Assembly (NCBI GenBank): GCA_965153455.1
Contig: OZ234498.1
Span: 6,386,001 to 6,450,000 of the forward strand
Origin: Sphagnum compactum
Lineage: Eukaryota > Bryophyta > Sphagnopsida > Sphagnales
Length of the DNA: 64,000 bases
Direction: 5' to 3'
Part shown: positions 49,747 through 61,884 of the stretch, piece by piece
Layout: each line of letters starts with the position of its first letter
Numbering within the stretch: the first letter of the stretch is position 1
Notes under the pieces: generated by a model
What the model was told of the DNA's origin: nothing
Database searches by the model: none
The model's input: the letters and a program-made list of their open reading frames with translations, nothing else
Translations under genes and position numbers: made by a program

Positions 49747-50818
49747 TTGATGATGGACATCGCTTATAGTGCCTGTCTTCCACCTGTTTTCTGTCCCTCG
49801 AACTGTTTACTTTCTGCCAATTCTAAGACTTGTACACAGTGGAAGATGGGGAGAGGATGGAAAGATGATGAGGTGGGTTGGCCTTCAAAAGTGAAGGGAG
49901 CTTACAAAAAGGCTTGCTTTCGCTGTTGGGTGTAGGTTTTCAAGTGGGCACTGCCTTTTATTATTTGTGGCCTTTTTTTCTTTTTTCTTTTTTCGTATTG
50001 GGAAAATCTTTGCATAGAGTTTCCAGAGTATTCAGCTTCCAGCAAGGAAGCCAGAGATCTTATGGGACCTTTTTACCTGTATAGTTGTGGGTCTAGTATG
50101 TCTTTTTTTAAAATCTATATTCAAGGTTCAGTCTTCAACCTACAAGGATGGTGGTGCTGCTGATTGGCTCAGACTTGAATACTTTCTTTGGGTGAACTGA
50201 GAAGGGTTGAGTTTTTAAAAAAAAGGTGAGGGTTTTTAAAATCTTCTGTATTCCAACTGTGCTGTTGTTGGATGCTTCCTTCTCGTTGCTGGGAAGTTGC
50301 TGCAAGTTCTTTTAAGTTAAGGATCATGTGGCTAATGGTTTGTCCATGTCCAATGTATGGCCCTGCTTATTGGAATCAGACCTCAATATACATACTCTGC
50401 TTATTTGATGTCAATTGCCTTGCATAGTTTCTGGTATTGTTTTGCCTTCCAAGGTCCTTGGCTGGAAAGGAAAACAGTTTCACAATGATAAGTCATAAGC
50501 TGGACAGCTGTATTAAGTTGCGTGTTGTGTAATTCCCAGGCATGTGCATCTAGATTTTTCAGTGCATATGTATGATTTCCACTCAGCCTCATTTGTTTGG
50601 CGCTGTGTAAGATTTCCTTTTTTTCTTTGTTTGTCTATTTGAAAAGCAATCGGTTTTGTTGCTGATGAGTTTTTAATTTTGAATTGCTTCTGTCACTGTG
50701 ATCTACTTTGCTGGATTTTGATTTTATCAATCTGACAAATTGAGTCTTGCTAAGTGGTAGATGTGAACTTGCTTGCAGAGAGAATGATCAGGGACACTGA
50801 ACATCTAGATGTTCATCA
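49747..50818 (+). other. 3' flank of the auxin-receptor gene
   Basis: This stretch probably holds the 3' untranslated region and downstream spacer. T-rich blocks occur near 49975-50000, but no single poly(A) signal can be chosen. No further gene is seen. Confidence 0.4.
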
Positions 50819-51331
50819 ATGGAGCCAAATCTACAAACAAACGAGATGAGTTTTTTATGCCATAGATCGGTTCACCTCCATTCAACTGTCAATGAAAGAG
50901 CTCTTTTTCTCCTGAAGTCAAGTCCAATCTCAACCTTGTTTTCTGCTGATGCTAACTGCTCCCAGCTGCTTGACCAGATCTACCACCTGCCAATCATGCC
51001 AAAAGGAAAAATTGACTGTGGCAAGAGGATTTCCCTTCCTGAACAATCTATGTGCTTGAATAAATCCCTTGTCAGGCTAGATCTGGGAAGTCATGATACA
51101 AATAAGAGCAAATCTTTTAGACACAAAATGAAATTAGACTGCAGCATGTGTTTCTGCAACCTCTTCCTCGTGGGTTGTTTTCAACACCCACAACATGCAC
51201 CCATGGTGCCAAGCTTCCACCAACGCTTTGGCCAAACTTGTGACAAAATGAGAAGTTCAGATGAAAACAGTATGCAGGGGGCAAGAAAAATGGGGGACCA
51301 CACGACTTTTCTCACCAAAAGAAGTTTCTAA
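50819..51331 (+). CDS. Unrecognised open frame, 170 aa
   Basis: An ATG-started frame of 170 codons without a recognisable domain. It contains several Cys and His residues (for example LDCSMCFCNLFLVGCFQHPQH near residues 103-124) but no regular zinc-finger spacing. It lies downstream of the auxin-receptor gene in DNA of intermediate composition. It may be an orphan gene, an exon of one, or a chance frame; I favour chance. Confidence 0.2.
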   Translation: MEPNLQTNEMSFLCHRSVHLHSTVNERALFLLKSSPISTLFSADANCSQLLDQIYHLPIMPKGKIDCGKRISLPEQSMCLNKSLVRLDLGSHDTNKSKSFRHKMKLDCSMCFCNLFLVGCFQHPQHAPMVPSFHQRFGQTCDKMRSSDENSMQGARKMGDHTTFLTKRSF

Positions 51332-51449
51332 CCCCCCGGTTTGGATTTGCCTTAGCTCTGGTCTCACAGCTGCTCACATGTATCTATTGAGGTAGTTTGT
51401 TTTGTTTATTTGTCATGTTGAGATTTCTCAAACCATGGCCCCCCCCATG

Positions 51450-51720
51450 GAAACTCTAAACTCTGGATGCTGTTGGAAAGCTCTCGATGAGTAAGGGTGC
51501 GCCGAGGTGATTTTGTATTGTTTAAACATACAGTGCAAGACTTATTGAATATTGAACAATTTTGTCAACAAATTCATCATTAAATTTGTAGCAAAATTTA
51601 GGCAATCTCTTGTTACTGTTGGAAAGCTCTGAATAAGTGGGATTCCTTGGAGGTGATTTCATAGTTTTTAGACCTAAGAAGATGAGGGTAGATATTGAAT
51701 TTGGAGTAATTTTCGTCACT
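51450..51720 (-). repeat. Inverted relative of the repeat at 44300-44600
   Basis: 'gctgttggaaagctctcgat' near 51470 and 'actgttggaaagctctgaat' near 51617 are two units about 147 bp apart. They match, in reverse complement, the 'cttattgagggctttccaa' units at 44.3-44.6 kb. Confidence 0.5.
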
Positions 51721-52709
51721 GAAAATTAATTAAAAATTTAAAATAATTTTTTTTCACAATTGAGCTCTATAATCAGGGACTTGTTCACACTTGGAGTAGT
51801 TACATAAATCTTGTTCACACTTGGACTTGTACATGGGTCACACAAGTTCATTAAAGCAAGTCTTGTCAAATTAAAATCTTGCAAATCTTCTGAACTGATA
51901 CCCTATTTCATGAAACAAATACCCAGTTTAGCTGGCTTTTACTACACTTTAAATGGGGATGAAACAGGGATTAGAGTGTCAAATTAGGGTCCAAAGACAG
52001 GTTGACCTTTATAGATTAGTTTAATAGATCTTCAACTTTTTAAGTGGAGTTTGAAGGCACTGAAATTGGGACCTCGCATTTGTGCTCACTCACCTCTTCC
52101 AAACACCTACTACAGCTTATGTAGTCCTTGAATGCCATCTTGAGAGGCCTTTTCTTTTGGGGACCTCATCCTTGGGCTACCCCTATTCACATTAATATAT
52201 TCCAATATAGTTTATTTATTTGTTCTACTTCTATGATTTTAAAAACACGGTGCCCCAAACTCATGAATTCATTTCCAACTACATCGTAAGTTTGGTTAAT
52301 TGACTTTGATCAATGAAACCTTAACATGGAATGTAAGGGCTTTGGGCAAAAGTTTGCGATGAAGATGTGACATCTAGTGAACAAATCGAACTCACCATTA
52401 AGAACTTGCATGAACATCATAGTTTCAATAGTATTCATATGCAGTCAATAGCACAAAACCAACACTCTTAATTGAACTTACTAACAACTAATATCTAATA
52501 TTGAGTATTAAAATATCCTCTATAATAATTATAAATTGAATTTTTGAATAACGAATAATGTTATTATAAAACGAATAAATATAGTTCTCATCCAACAATT
52601 AATTACGACATTTTATATTTTTTACTTGTGTATTTTTCTAAATTTTAAAAAAATCCCAAGGATGCAACAATGATATGACACTTCCAAGCCCTAACAAAAG
52701 GGTTTGTTG

Positions 52710-53070
52710 GTTTCTTTAGGCTTTGTTGTATTGGGCTTCTTGTGTAGGTATATGCCATGGGATTTAAAACAAACCCACTTTTGCATTTTGTTGTATACTA
52801 TTGTTCTTGCCACCTCCCCCCTTTTATATGGTTTCTTTTATGTGGTTTCTTGGTTTCTTCTCTACAACTTTGTCTTTGCATTTATTTCTTCAGGTTTTGT
52901 TGTGTTGTTGGGCTTCTTATGTAAAGTATCAACCAAATCAACTTTGTTGGTTTCTTTTGTATTGTCCTCTCTCCTTGCGTTTGTTTCATTAGATTTTGTT
53001 ATGTTAAGCTTTTGTGTATCATTTGCAGGGCATCTAAAACAAACCAATTTTTGTTGTTGTTGTTAATGAA
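52710..53070 (+). repeat. Degenerate direct repeats, three eroded units
   Basis: Blocks 'gctttgttgtattgggcttc', 'gttttgttgtgttgttgggc' and 'attttgttatgttaagcttt' recur. The first and last units also share 'ggatttaaaacaaaccca' / 'gcatctaaaacaaaccaa'. The 120-codon hydrophobic frame through it is a by-product of T-rich repeats. Confidence 0.5.
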
Positions 53071-53513
53071 GGTCACATAAATAACATTGATTTTTTTTCC
53101 TCTTTCTTCTATGGTTTAATAGTCATGTAGCATGGAGGACAAAATTATAATCAAATCATAATCTGAAGAAGACCACAAAAAACTTTGCATGCAGTAAGAG
53201 CTATCAAATTTCCAGCCCATGGCACCAAAGCAATGCTAATATTTTCATCGTTTTGGGATTTAGGGTTTTACTTATTGTTCATACTACCAAGATGAAAAGA
53301 TGTTATGCCCATTGTCTAACTAAAGTTTCTTTTGGTACAATTTACAATGTATCACAAATGCATAACAACATAATCAATAAAACCCTATCTTCATTCTTTA
53401 AATACTAAACCCTAAACCCAAAAGCTGTGGAAATCTCACAAAGCTTCCTCCTCAAAGAGAAAGAGAGACGTGTGAAGATGAGAAGTGGGAAAAGGGTTTG
53501 ATATGTAGCCCAT

Positions 53514-54211
53514 GTTTGGCCTTGGTTCCTCTTCCCACTGTTTTGACCCGGTTTCCACCTGGTTCCTTTTCACACTGGACTGACCTTGTTCAGCCGTGGT
53601 TCGTTTTCCCACTGGACTCCCTGGTTTGGCCCTCGTTCCTCTTCCCACTGGACTGACCTAGTTTCTGCCTGGCTCCTTGTCACACTGGACTGACCTAGTT
53701 TCTCCCTGGTTCCTTTTCCCAATGGACTGACTGACCAGGATTGGCCTCGTTCCTTTTCCCACTAGCTGACCTTGTTTCCCTCTGATTCATTTTTGCGCCG
53801 GAGAGACCTGGTTTGGCCCTGGTTCCTCATCCCACGGGAGTGACCTGCATTGGCCTGATTCATTTTCACACCGGAGTGACCTGGTTTGGCCTGGTTCCTT
53901 TTGTCATTGGACTGATCTGGATTGGCCTGGTTCCTTTTCCCAATTGGTGACTTGGTTTTGCCTGGTTTCTTTTCACACTGGACTGACCTGGTTTGGCCGT
54001 GGTTCCTTTTCCTACTGGAGTGACCTGGTTTGGCCGTGGTTCCTTTTCCCACTGGACTGACCTGGCTTGGCCTTGGTCACTTGTCCCACTGGACTGACCA
54101 GGAACCGCTTTGGTGCCTCTGTCCCACTGGACTGACCAGGATTGGCCTGGTTTCTCTTCCCAGTGGACTGACCTGGTTTGGGCCTGGTTCGTTTTCCCAC
54201 TGGAATGACCC
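53514..54211 (+). repeat. Minisatellite, unit 36-37 bp, about 19 copies
   Basis: The unit consensus is 'ggtttggcctggttcctttt' followed by 'cccactggactgacct'. About 19 units with point differences and 1-2-bp length changes fill 698 bp. The array ends about 490 bp before the UBP3/4-like start codon, so it lies in the promoter or distal leader. Its unit is mostly 36 bp, a multiple of three, which opens long repetitive minus-strand frames (GKRNQAKPGQSS-like) that I do not regard as genes. Confidence 0.92.
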
Positions 54212-54700
54212 TTGCGCGGTAATGGGCCGGTGGGAATCTTTGCGTGTTGATTCTGTCCTGTCGCCGGTTTGGAGGAAGGAGGAGCAGAAGGAACCGGCAG
54301 CAGAAGCAGAGCTTCGATCGTCATCGCTGCCACGCTGCTGCTGCATTCCTCGGCCTCTCCTGTTGCTCCTTCGAGTGTCTGCAGTATTTTGGTTTTGGGT
54401 TTTGTGTTCCGTTTTGGATGGGTGGTGAGAAAGTTGCGCTGGATTAGGAAGGCGTATGTGTGTGTTGCGGAGGGAGGAAGGAGGGAGCGCGGATCTCTTG
54501 GGGACGAGCGAGAAGCACGGCAGAAGGAAGGAAAGAAAGAAGACGAGAGAAGTGGAGTGGTGTAGAGGAAGAAGAGGCGGGGGATTTTTTTTTGGTTCGG
54601 TGGAAGGGGGTGAGGGGGAGTTGGGGAAGGGATACTGAAATATAGATTTTGGTGGGTGTGTTGGAAACGGGAAGAACTGGATTGGAGGAGGCTTATGGTC
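54212..54700 (+). promoter_or_regulatory. Promoter/leader of the UBP3/4-like gene
   Basis: GC-richer and purine-rich sequence between the minisatellite and the start codon, with GAGG/GAAG runs. A 68-codon frame starting at 54222 and ending at 54428 would be an upstream ORF if transcription started before it. No TATA box was assigned. Confidence 0.35.
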
Positions 54701-57700
54701 ATGGGAAGTTCGGGCTCCAAGCTGGAGAAGGCGTTGGGGGATCAGTTTCCAGAGGGAGAGCGCTATTTTGGTCTCGAGAATTTCGGCAATACGTGCTACT
54801 GCAATAGCGTGCTTCAGGTAGGTCGTTCGCTAGATAGGGATTTACGGCCTCGAAGAAGAAGAAGAAGAAATGGAAATGGGGAAATTGGTCATGGACAAAA
54901 GGCGCCCTGTTGTGTTGTTGTTGAGAGAAGCAAAGGTCTGTTTGTTGTGTAGGGAGAGCTTGGAACCCTAATTCTAGGGTTAGGGGAAACCAAACCAAAA
55001 GCAAAAGGGGATTGTGAGAAGGCTGGATAGTCTGATGACAGGTCACAAGTTTTCAGAAATTGAGAGAGATGGGACAATTGGGAATGGGATCAAGGATTTC
55101 ATGGCATGGTCTGGCAGAGTCCCCCCCCCCCACCATGTGTGAATTCCCAAAGATTGTGCTTGTTTGCTTCTGTATTGCTGCAGATACACAACAGTAACTT
55201 ATGGTTGCTGCTGTTTCTTTAGAGACTCTAAAACTATTGTATAGCATGTGAAAATTGGAAATGTGATGGAGGATTTCATGGCATGGGTCTGGTGTAGGTT
55301 TTTTTTTCCTTCACCATGTGTGAATACCCAAAGATTGTGCTTGCTTGCTTCTGTATTTCTGTAGATTCACAAGAGTAACTCATGGATGCTGTTGTTGCTT
55401 TAGAGACTCTAAAACTATTGTATAATATGTGAAAAATGGAAATGGGATTGAGGATTTCATGGCATAGGTCTGGTGTAGGTTTTCTCACCATGTGTGAATT
55501 CCCGAGATTGTGCTTGCTTGCTTCTGTATTGCTGCAGATCCACAAGAGTAAATCATGGATGCTATTGTTGCTTTAGAGAGTCTCTACAACTATTGTATAA
55601 TATCTTCTCACACTTTTGGTGGGGATGTAGGCTCTTTACTTTTGTTTGCCATTCAGGGACCAATTACTGGAGTACTCTGGTCAGAACAAGACAATTGGGG
55701 AGACAGAGGACAATCTTCTTACTTGTTTGTCAGAATTGTTTACACAAGTAAGCTTTTCTTTCCTCCTTATGTCTAGGGACCAATGGCAATGCCAGTGTAG
55801 ACAGCCCCCTGTATCACTGTTTGGTCTTGCTTGTTGGTACAGACAGCATTAAGAGTGCAATTGAGTTGATGGTTGAAATCTTGTATATTCCAGCATATGT
55901 GGAAGAAGAAGCACTTTGTGCTTAGAATCGTCAGATTAGGTTAGTACCACCAGTCTGGTCATGGTCTGGTTGCATTCTGTTTTTTGTTGTGTTCCTGCAG
56001 TAATAATGCCTGTTGATTCTCTATGGAGGTTTCCTTGGAAGCTTTCACCTGCCCTTTTGAGTTTTTTTTCCTGATGCCAATGTGATATCTTGGGGTATTG
56101 TCCTCAGATCAATTCACAGAAGAAGAAGACAGGTGTGATTGCTCCAAAGCGATTTGTACAGAGGGTTAAGAAACAAAATGAGCTTTTTCGCAGCTACATG
56201 CACCAGGTGCATGCCTAGCCCTCACTTTGCAGAGAATTGTAATACTGAACTGTTATCTCCAGAGAATAGACATTTTGGGTATGTTTCAGATTTGGTCCAG
56301 TGGTGTACTTAAGGATAGGTTCAGGATGCAGGAGGCCCTGACCATTAGTCTTCTATGTAGGCTGGTCTATCCTTAGGCTCAGATGCTTGCTTGTACAGGA
56401 GCTTACACTCACAAGCTTGTTGCAGCTTGAGAATGAGGATTCTATTGAATTTTTTTAACCTATGTCTCTAGGGTCTTCCTATTGCTTCTGGAAATGCTAT
56501 AGGAACCCAGATGCAGATGTTTGTATATGGTTTGCCCCAAGTTTTGGGTGGATTATTATATATCTTACTATAGCCACTTTGAGGGGCTGATGAAGTCAGT
56601 GAGGAGACATGGCAGGTCGTCTCTGCTATTCATGATGAAGGACATCCATAGTCTGGCACTTTGTGAGTGACACTCATAAGGTTATGACTGCACTCATTCT
56701 TGTCATGTTTGCCTTCAAAATGTTGTTGTGGAGATTCTCCGACTCTTATAGAAATGTCGAGATTTGGTTAAAATGAGGTAGACCACAGTAGATGGTTTGC
56801 TGTGCCTGTGGAAACCATTTAGCATTTTGTCAAGGGTTGTGAATTATGTGGGCACAATATGGGGGATTTGTAGCTTTGCACAAGCTGGAATGGCATTTGT
56901 AGAAGAAGCACCCTTGTCTTCCAGCTAGTTCTGTTTCACCAATAACAGCACCTTGCTCAATAAGGAAGCACTGCTAGGAAACAAACATGATTGTCTGCTT
57001 GATTTTTGCAGGATGCACATGAGTTTTTAAACTTCTTGTTAAATGAATTGGTCGACATTTTGGAAAAGGAGGCTAGAGTAGCCAAGTCAAATTCAGGAAA
57101 GCAGGCGCCTTTAGAAAAGCTTCCAAATGGAGCACTGAATGGAATGGCCAATGGTAATCATAAAGAGCCTATGGTCACCTGGGTGCATAAAATCTTCCAG
57201 GTAAATTTATGTTCCATCTCTGTTTTTGCATGTGCCTCTCTGTTTTGTGCTGAACCATGCATTCTTAACCTGATGTTTTCATTGTCTTCCTTAGCAGGGA
57301 ACTTTGACAAATGAGACCAGGTGCTTGCGGTGTGAAACAATCACTGCTCGAGATGAAACATTCTTGGACCTCAGCCTTGATATTGAACAGAATAGCTCTA
57401 TAACAAGTTGTCTCCGCAATTTCAGTTCTACTGAGACCCTGAATGCCGAGGATAAGTTTTTTTGTGACAAGTGCTGCAGGTATGTGCTTTCTTTCAACTG
57501 CTTGCACTCTTGAAGGAGTCTTGGAATGTGTGTCCCCCACCAAACCCCCTTTTTTTTCCAAAGGTCTAAGTCAGTTTTTATTTCTCCTACTCTCTGCAAA
57601 CTTAGTCTGCTCAGCAAATGAAGAGTGTTTGTTAGACCAGGCATTAGCACTGAGAACTCCTGGAATGCTTATGCCAGTCTGCAGGAGGCACAGAAGAGAA

Positions 57701-58086
57701 TGAAGATAAAGTCACCGCCACGCATCCTAGCACTGCACCTCAAGCGATTCAAGTACATTGAGCAGCTTGGCCGGTACAAGAAGCTCTCTTACCGGGTGGT
57801 CTTCCCTCTGGAGCTCAAGCTATGTAATACCACAGATGACGCTCCAGGGTCAGAAGCAGAGTACTCCCTGTTTGCCGTGGTTGTGCATGTGGGCAGCGGA
57901 CCCAATCATGGGCACTATGTGAGTCTGGTAAAGAGTCATAGCCATTGGCTCTTCTTTGATGATGAAAATGTTGAGATAATTGATGAGTCAGTCGTGCAGA
58001 CATTTTTTGGGTCTACACAGGAGTATTCTAACAATACAGACCATGGCTATATCTTGTTCTATGAGAGCTTGGAGCCTAAGCACTGA
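54701..58086 (+). CDS. Ubiquitin carboxyl-terminal hydrolase, UBP3/UBP4 type (370 aa, 6 exons)
   Basis: This is a cysteine protease that removes ubiquitin from proteins. Arabidopsis UBP3/UBP4, nuclear and needed for pollen development, are the closest known relatives; USP12/USP46 are the animal counterparts. Exons are 54701-54817, 55631-55747, 56108-56206, 57012-57200, 57298-57479 and 57678-58086. All introns are GT-AG, and the joined frame is 371 codons with the stop, matching the family length. The Cys box [16 protein letters not shown] has nucleophile C32. The His box [12 protein letters not shown] has H314, and FFDDENV holds the third catalytic residue (D329/D330). C183, C186, C230 and C233 form the two CxxC zinc pairs. 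N-terminal MGSSGS fits N-myristoylation. I chose the ATG at 54701 because it gives the conserved [18 protein letters not shown] start; an in-frame ATG at 54695 would add Met-Val and abolish a terminal glycine. Intron 1 contains a triplicated 180-bp repeat. Confidence 0.96.
55085..55610 (+). repeat. Three tandem copies of a ~180-bp unit inside UBP intron 1
   Basis: 'aggatttcatggcat' recurs at 55093, 55270 and 55451, each followed by 'caccatgtgtgaat', 'agattgtgcttg', 'gcttctgtatt' and 'tttagagactctaaaactat' blocks. The third copy ends just before exon 2. Each unit carries its own pyrimidine stretch and 'gcag' or 'gtag' word, so decoy splice acceptors are multiplied. Confidence 0.88.
57293..57298 (+). 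other. Tandem (NAGNAG) splice acceptor of UBP exon 5
   Basis: Intron 4 ends TTAGCAG followed by GGA. Splicing after CAG gives ...KIFQ|GTLTN, as in the known family. Splicing after TAG would insert one glutamine (KIFQ|Q|GTLTN). Both keep the frame. Confidence 0.6.
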
Positions 58087-61000
58087 AACTTGGGGATCCT
58101 AACACAAGAGTTCATTCTGCGGAAAACACCCTTTCTTCAACTTTTCTTGCATACATTTCTGAGGAACACCATGGCCACACTTTTTGTGCACGGGAAGATA
58201 AACAGTAGGTACTCCTTAGGAGTGACAGTGGATGAGATGAGTTACACGGCAAATTGGTTCTCACAGATATTGTTCTGTTAGAGAGTTATTGAAGAAGGAG
58301 ATAGTTGTTAGTTCGAAGCTGGCTGATCAAGTTCAACCCTTTGTACGCAGAAAATGATTCTTGGGAGAATTAGGTAGTCCCAAATGCTAGTGATGGTACT
58401 CGAAACAAACTATATAGATGGACCAAATTCTGATAAATTGGTTTCTTTGTACACTGTTTCCCCCATGAGATGGAGAGAAAGTTCACAAACATTCCACTAG
58501 TGTAATATACTGGAGTTTGCCTTTTGTAAAGATCAGGAACTGCTTTTTGGTTGTAAAGTTTGGAGCACTGACTGGGTGGCTTCAACAAACAATGCTTTAA
58601 AGTGCAAGACACTTGTATGGCCAGCAACTCCAGTTTTTCTCTAATTCGTGAATGCTTGGTTTCTTGTTTGCATCTCTAAATCTTCAAGCTTGTTGAATTC
58701 CTCAACCTTGAGTAGATCCACATCTGGTGTCGGTGTTCTATTTGTGTACTGCATCAGGTCAAACATCACATAGAGATTAAAGAGTTGCAGTATAATTTAT
58801 TCTCTTTGTAACATCCAGGATCTGTCAGAGGTTTCACCCATTGATTATTGTGTATTTTTACTGTGCAAGAAGAGCAGTTTCAGTATGTGCTAAGTACAGA
58901 AATTTCGCAGTTGAAAATGTGAGAATTTTAATGTAGTTGGGTTATAGTATAATGTAGAAAATGTTTGCCATAAGTTTTATACAGGGTCAGTGGAACAGGC
59001 TTCAGTCTAGGTGTGAGAAGATGCCTGTGTGGCCAATGAGATTGTTAGAATGGCGAGCCTTGAACCGTTTTGAGGAGTTCTCTTTAGGAAACTGTTGCTG
59101 AGATGTAGTACTTAAATGTTGCATGGCTTTTGCATGGGCACATCCAAAAGACGTGCAAAGTGCAAGGAACTTTTAACAGGAATTTGGAGCTTTTAACACA
59201 CTCTTCTCTAGTTTTGCTGAGGTGAGGACAAACCCTAACATTTTTGCATACATTTTCAACCTTGCAAGCTCCTCATACTTAACAGACAGGTTCTGCTGGA
59301 CTACTAGTGCTCTTTGTTTTTCTGAAGGTCTACATATCTGCCTGTTTTAAGCTCTCTAAAATATGCTGCCACTATTCAAACAGTGCAAATTTACTACCTC
59401 CACACCCAAAAGTTCAATTAGAACAACAAGGTTGCCATAGGCTTTACTAACCAAGTTCTATTTGTCAACAATAGCTGCCCACACAGTTCTTATGAGCTCC
59501 CAAGTTGCTGTTTTCTGGGGGAAGAGGCTTCAACTTGTCATGATGAAATTTGCTACTTTAGAATCCAAGAGGCTTTTGAAACACATAATACAACACAGTT
59601 TGCCAAAACATTGTTTAGTTTTTCCTACCCTCTATGAGAAGGATGTGATATCCTTGCCTGCACCCACAATACACACCACCCATCCAGATATGCAGTCATT
59701 TCACTAACTGCAGAAGTGCCATTTCATTTTATTACTCCACTCCTGAGTGCACAACTTTGAACCCATAATAACAAAACCCTCCTCCTACTCCTATTTGAAA
59801 TTTTGAATCATCTAGCAATTTGCTTTGCATCAAGAAATATGCATCAGAATAGAGTTTGTTTGTTTGGAGTTTACACAGATCTGAAGGGGCCAGATATGGA
59901 GCCAACTGGTGTGGAAAAGGCCACCTCTTGAAATGGTCCTGCTGTTCCCAACTTTGCTCTAGGAATCCATCCCAGATCTCCTCCATTCTTAGATGACTTG
60001 CATTCAGAGTATTTTTGTGCTAACTGTTTCAATGCATACAAGATTGGTCAACTGAAAGGGTAACATATCTTGCACCATAAAGTATGTTTTATGGGAAATG
60101 GCAATTTTGTTAACAAAAAAAATCAAAATAGAACAAAAAATTCCAAACTAATATGTAAGGGATTCAGTTGGTAAACAAATGCAAAAAATGAACCACCCAC
60201 CAAAAGTTGCAATGGAAGATGGAACAAATAGAATGCAAAGAGAAAATCCTCCTTTTCTATGGCAAACCACTTATTTGCCTTCATAAATACATGGAATTAC
60301 AAAATATCTATAGGGGTGATGTGCATAAAATTTTACGTAAATGAAGAAGATGCATGTTTACGCAGGCCTTTCATTGTTGAAATCAACACCACTATAGCTT
60401 AATAAACTAGTCAAAAGAAGTGGTTGCAATTTGAAGATTGACCTGTGCAAAGTGGTTTGGAGGAACCTTGAATCCAATATCCAGAAAGTCGGTCTGCATC
60501 TTCTTGTAAATTTCAGCTATCAATCCCATCCGACCTGTCAAGATGTGCCTCACTGTAGCAGCTCACTCCCCTTTGACATCTTGTGAGAATTGGTACTGCC
60601 AACACTTTGATGATACAGAAATGAGACAGCCTTAGTTCACTATATTCTACTGCACCCGATGCCAGAATGGGAAATGACAACTAACTAGTTTTGGAGATAC
60701 ATGTACAGAGAACTCTTGCTTGCAAGTCTGGTGAGCAAAGTGAGGGGACAAGCAATTGAAGAACAAGTGAGCATTACCTTTAACATAAGAGCAAGTGCCC
60801 ATGGCATCCATTTTGGATTCTCTTCTTGCCTGTAATCTTTCCTCAACCTCAATTTGTGCACCTCCCTTGCCCTTTTTCTGCAATTTCCCTGCCCTTCCAA
60901 AGACTTATTGCTGACCAACAAGGCTGAAGTTTTTGCTTACGTCCTGGGCAGTGTTTTGTTTTTTCCCCAAATTTTCGGTGTTGCATCACTAATGAGCATC

Positions 61001-61508
61001 TGAAGAAAGATCTAGCATTAACTAGCAACATGTTTCTAGAAAAGTATCCAAACATAAAACACTAGTGAACAAATACCCCAAACTAAAAAGTCATTCAAAA
61101 TGTGATGAATTTTTTTCCAAAAAGTTCTTTTTTCCCTGAATAGTTGATTTTTATAGAAGGGAATTTGCACAAGATATTCTCATTTTACCCTTGTTTTGGT
61201 CAGTAGGATGCAAAAACTTGCCACAAGAAAACACTGACGTTGGGGCAATAAAATCTTGGAAACTAACTAAAAAGTTTGAGATTTCAAAGCAAAATTCATG
61301 TGCAATTTTGTTACATAGGATCAATTATATTCTCAGATTTCCTCCCATGATTCAAGTGAGGATTTCAGCTACAAAAAAAAAGGTTCTACAATTGTGGGGA
61401 TCATCAATCAGCTTCATAGAGAAAAACAAGTTGAAGAATCTAAATTTCCTGGATCAAATTATATTTGATGTTGTGCCATATCGTTTCAAGTTCAAATTTG
61501 AATATGGA
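58087..61508. other. 3' flank of the UBP gene and gene-free spacer
   Basis: No supported gene was found. Open frames such as 59462-59707 (+) and 60647-60883 (-) show no domain and no splice-supported partners. Confidence 0.5.
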
Positions 61509-61611
61509 AGATGGTTTCAGATTCAAACAATCCGCAAAGATGGTTTCAAATTCAAACAATCCGCAAAGATGGTTTCAAATTCAAACAATCTGCAAAGATG
61601 GTTTCAAATTA
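61509..61611 (+). repeat. 29-bp tandem repeat, about 3.5 copies
   Basis: 'agatggtttcaaattcaaac' followed by 'aatccgcaa' repeats with starts at about 61510, 61539, 61568 and 61597. As 29 is not a multiple of three, the open frame through it (61191-61655) shifts peptide at each unit, which argues against coding. Confidence 0.9.
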
Positions 61612-61884
61612 TAATGTTCAATCTTAAAATACAGGTTTCCAAATTTAGGCTTTGAAACAAATGTTACGTTTGCATGAGTGTTGATGCTCAGGATGATTTC
61701 GTTGCTAAATTTGTTGCAATACCACTTGCTTCAATACCAAGCAGCTTGTTGCATAATAGCTCTACCCTTTCGATGACATCCATGAGGATGCAAAAATTTC
61801 AACATACTAACACATGGTGGTTAGCATGGTGAAGCCCAAGTGGATACTTAAGTTATTCTGGAAATGTTTCTATAGTGGACTCCA

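Noticed and set aside
49164-49760. 198-codon minus-strand frame
   Set aside because: It is the antisense of exon 3 of the auxin-receptor gene, whose sense translation matches the family throughout.
52704-53066. 120-codon hydrophobic frame resembling a membrane protein
   Set aside because: The hydrophobicity comes from T-rich degenerate repeats, and the units are repeated at DNA level without frame conservation.
53866-54720. 284-codon minus-strand open frame, with other long frames at 53762-54052 and 54012-54200
   Set aside because: They run through the 36-37-bp minisatellite and the antisense of the UBP leader. The periodic peptide is explained by a repeat unit that is a multiple of three.
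61191-61655. 154-codon plus-strand frame
   Set aside because: It contains a 29-bp tandem repeat that shifts frame at each unit, and it has no domain.
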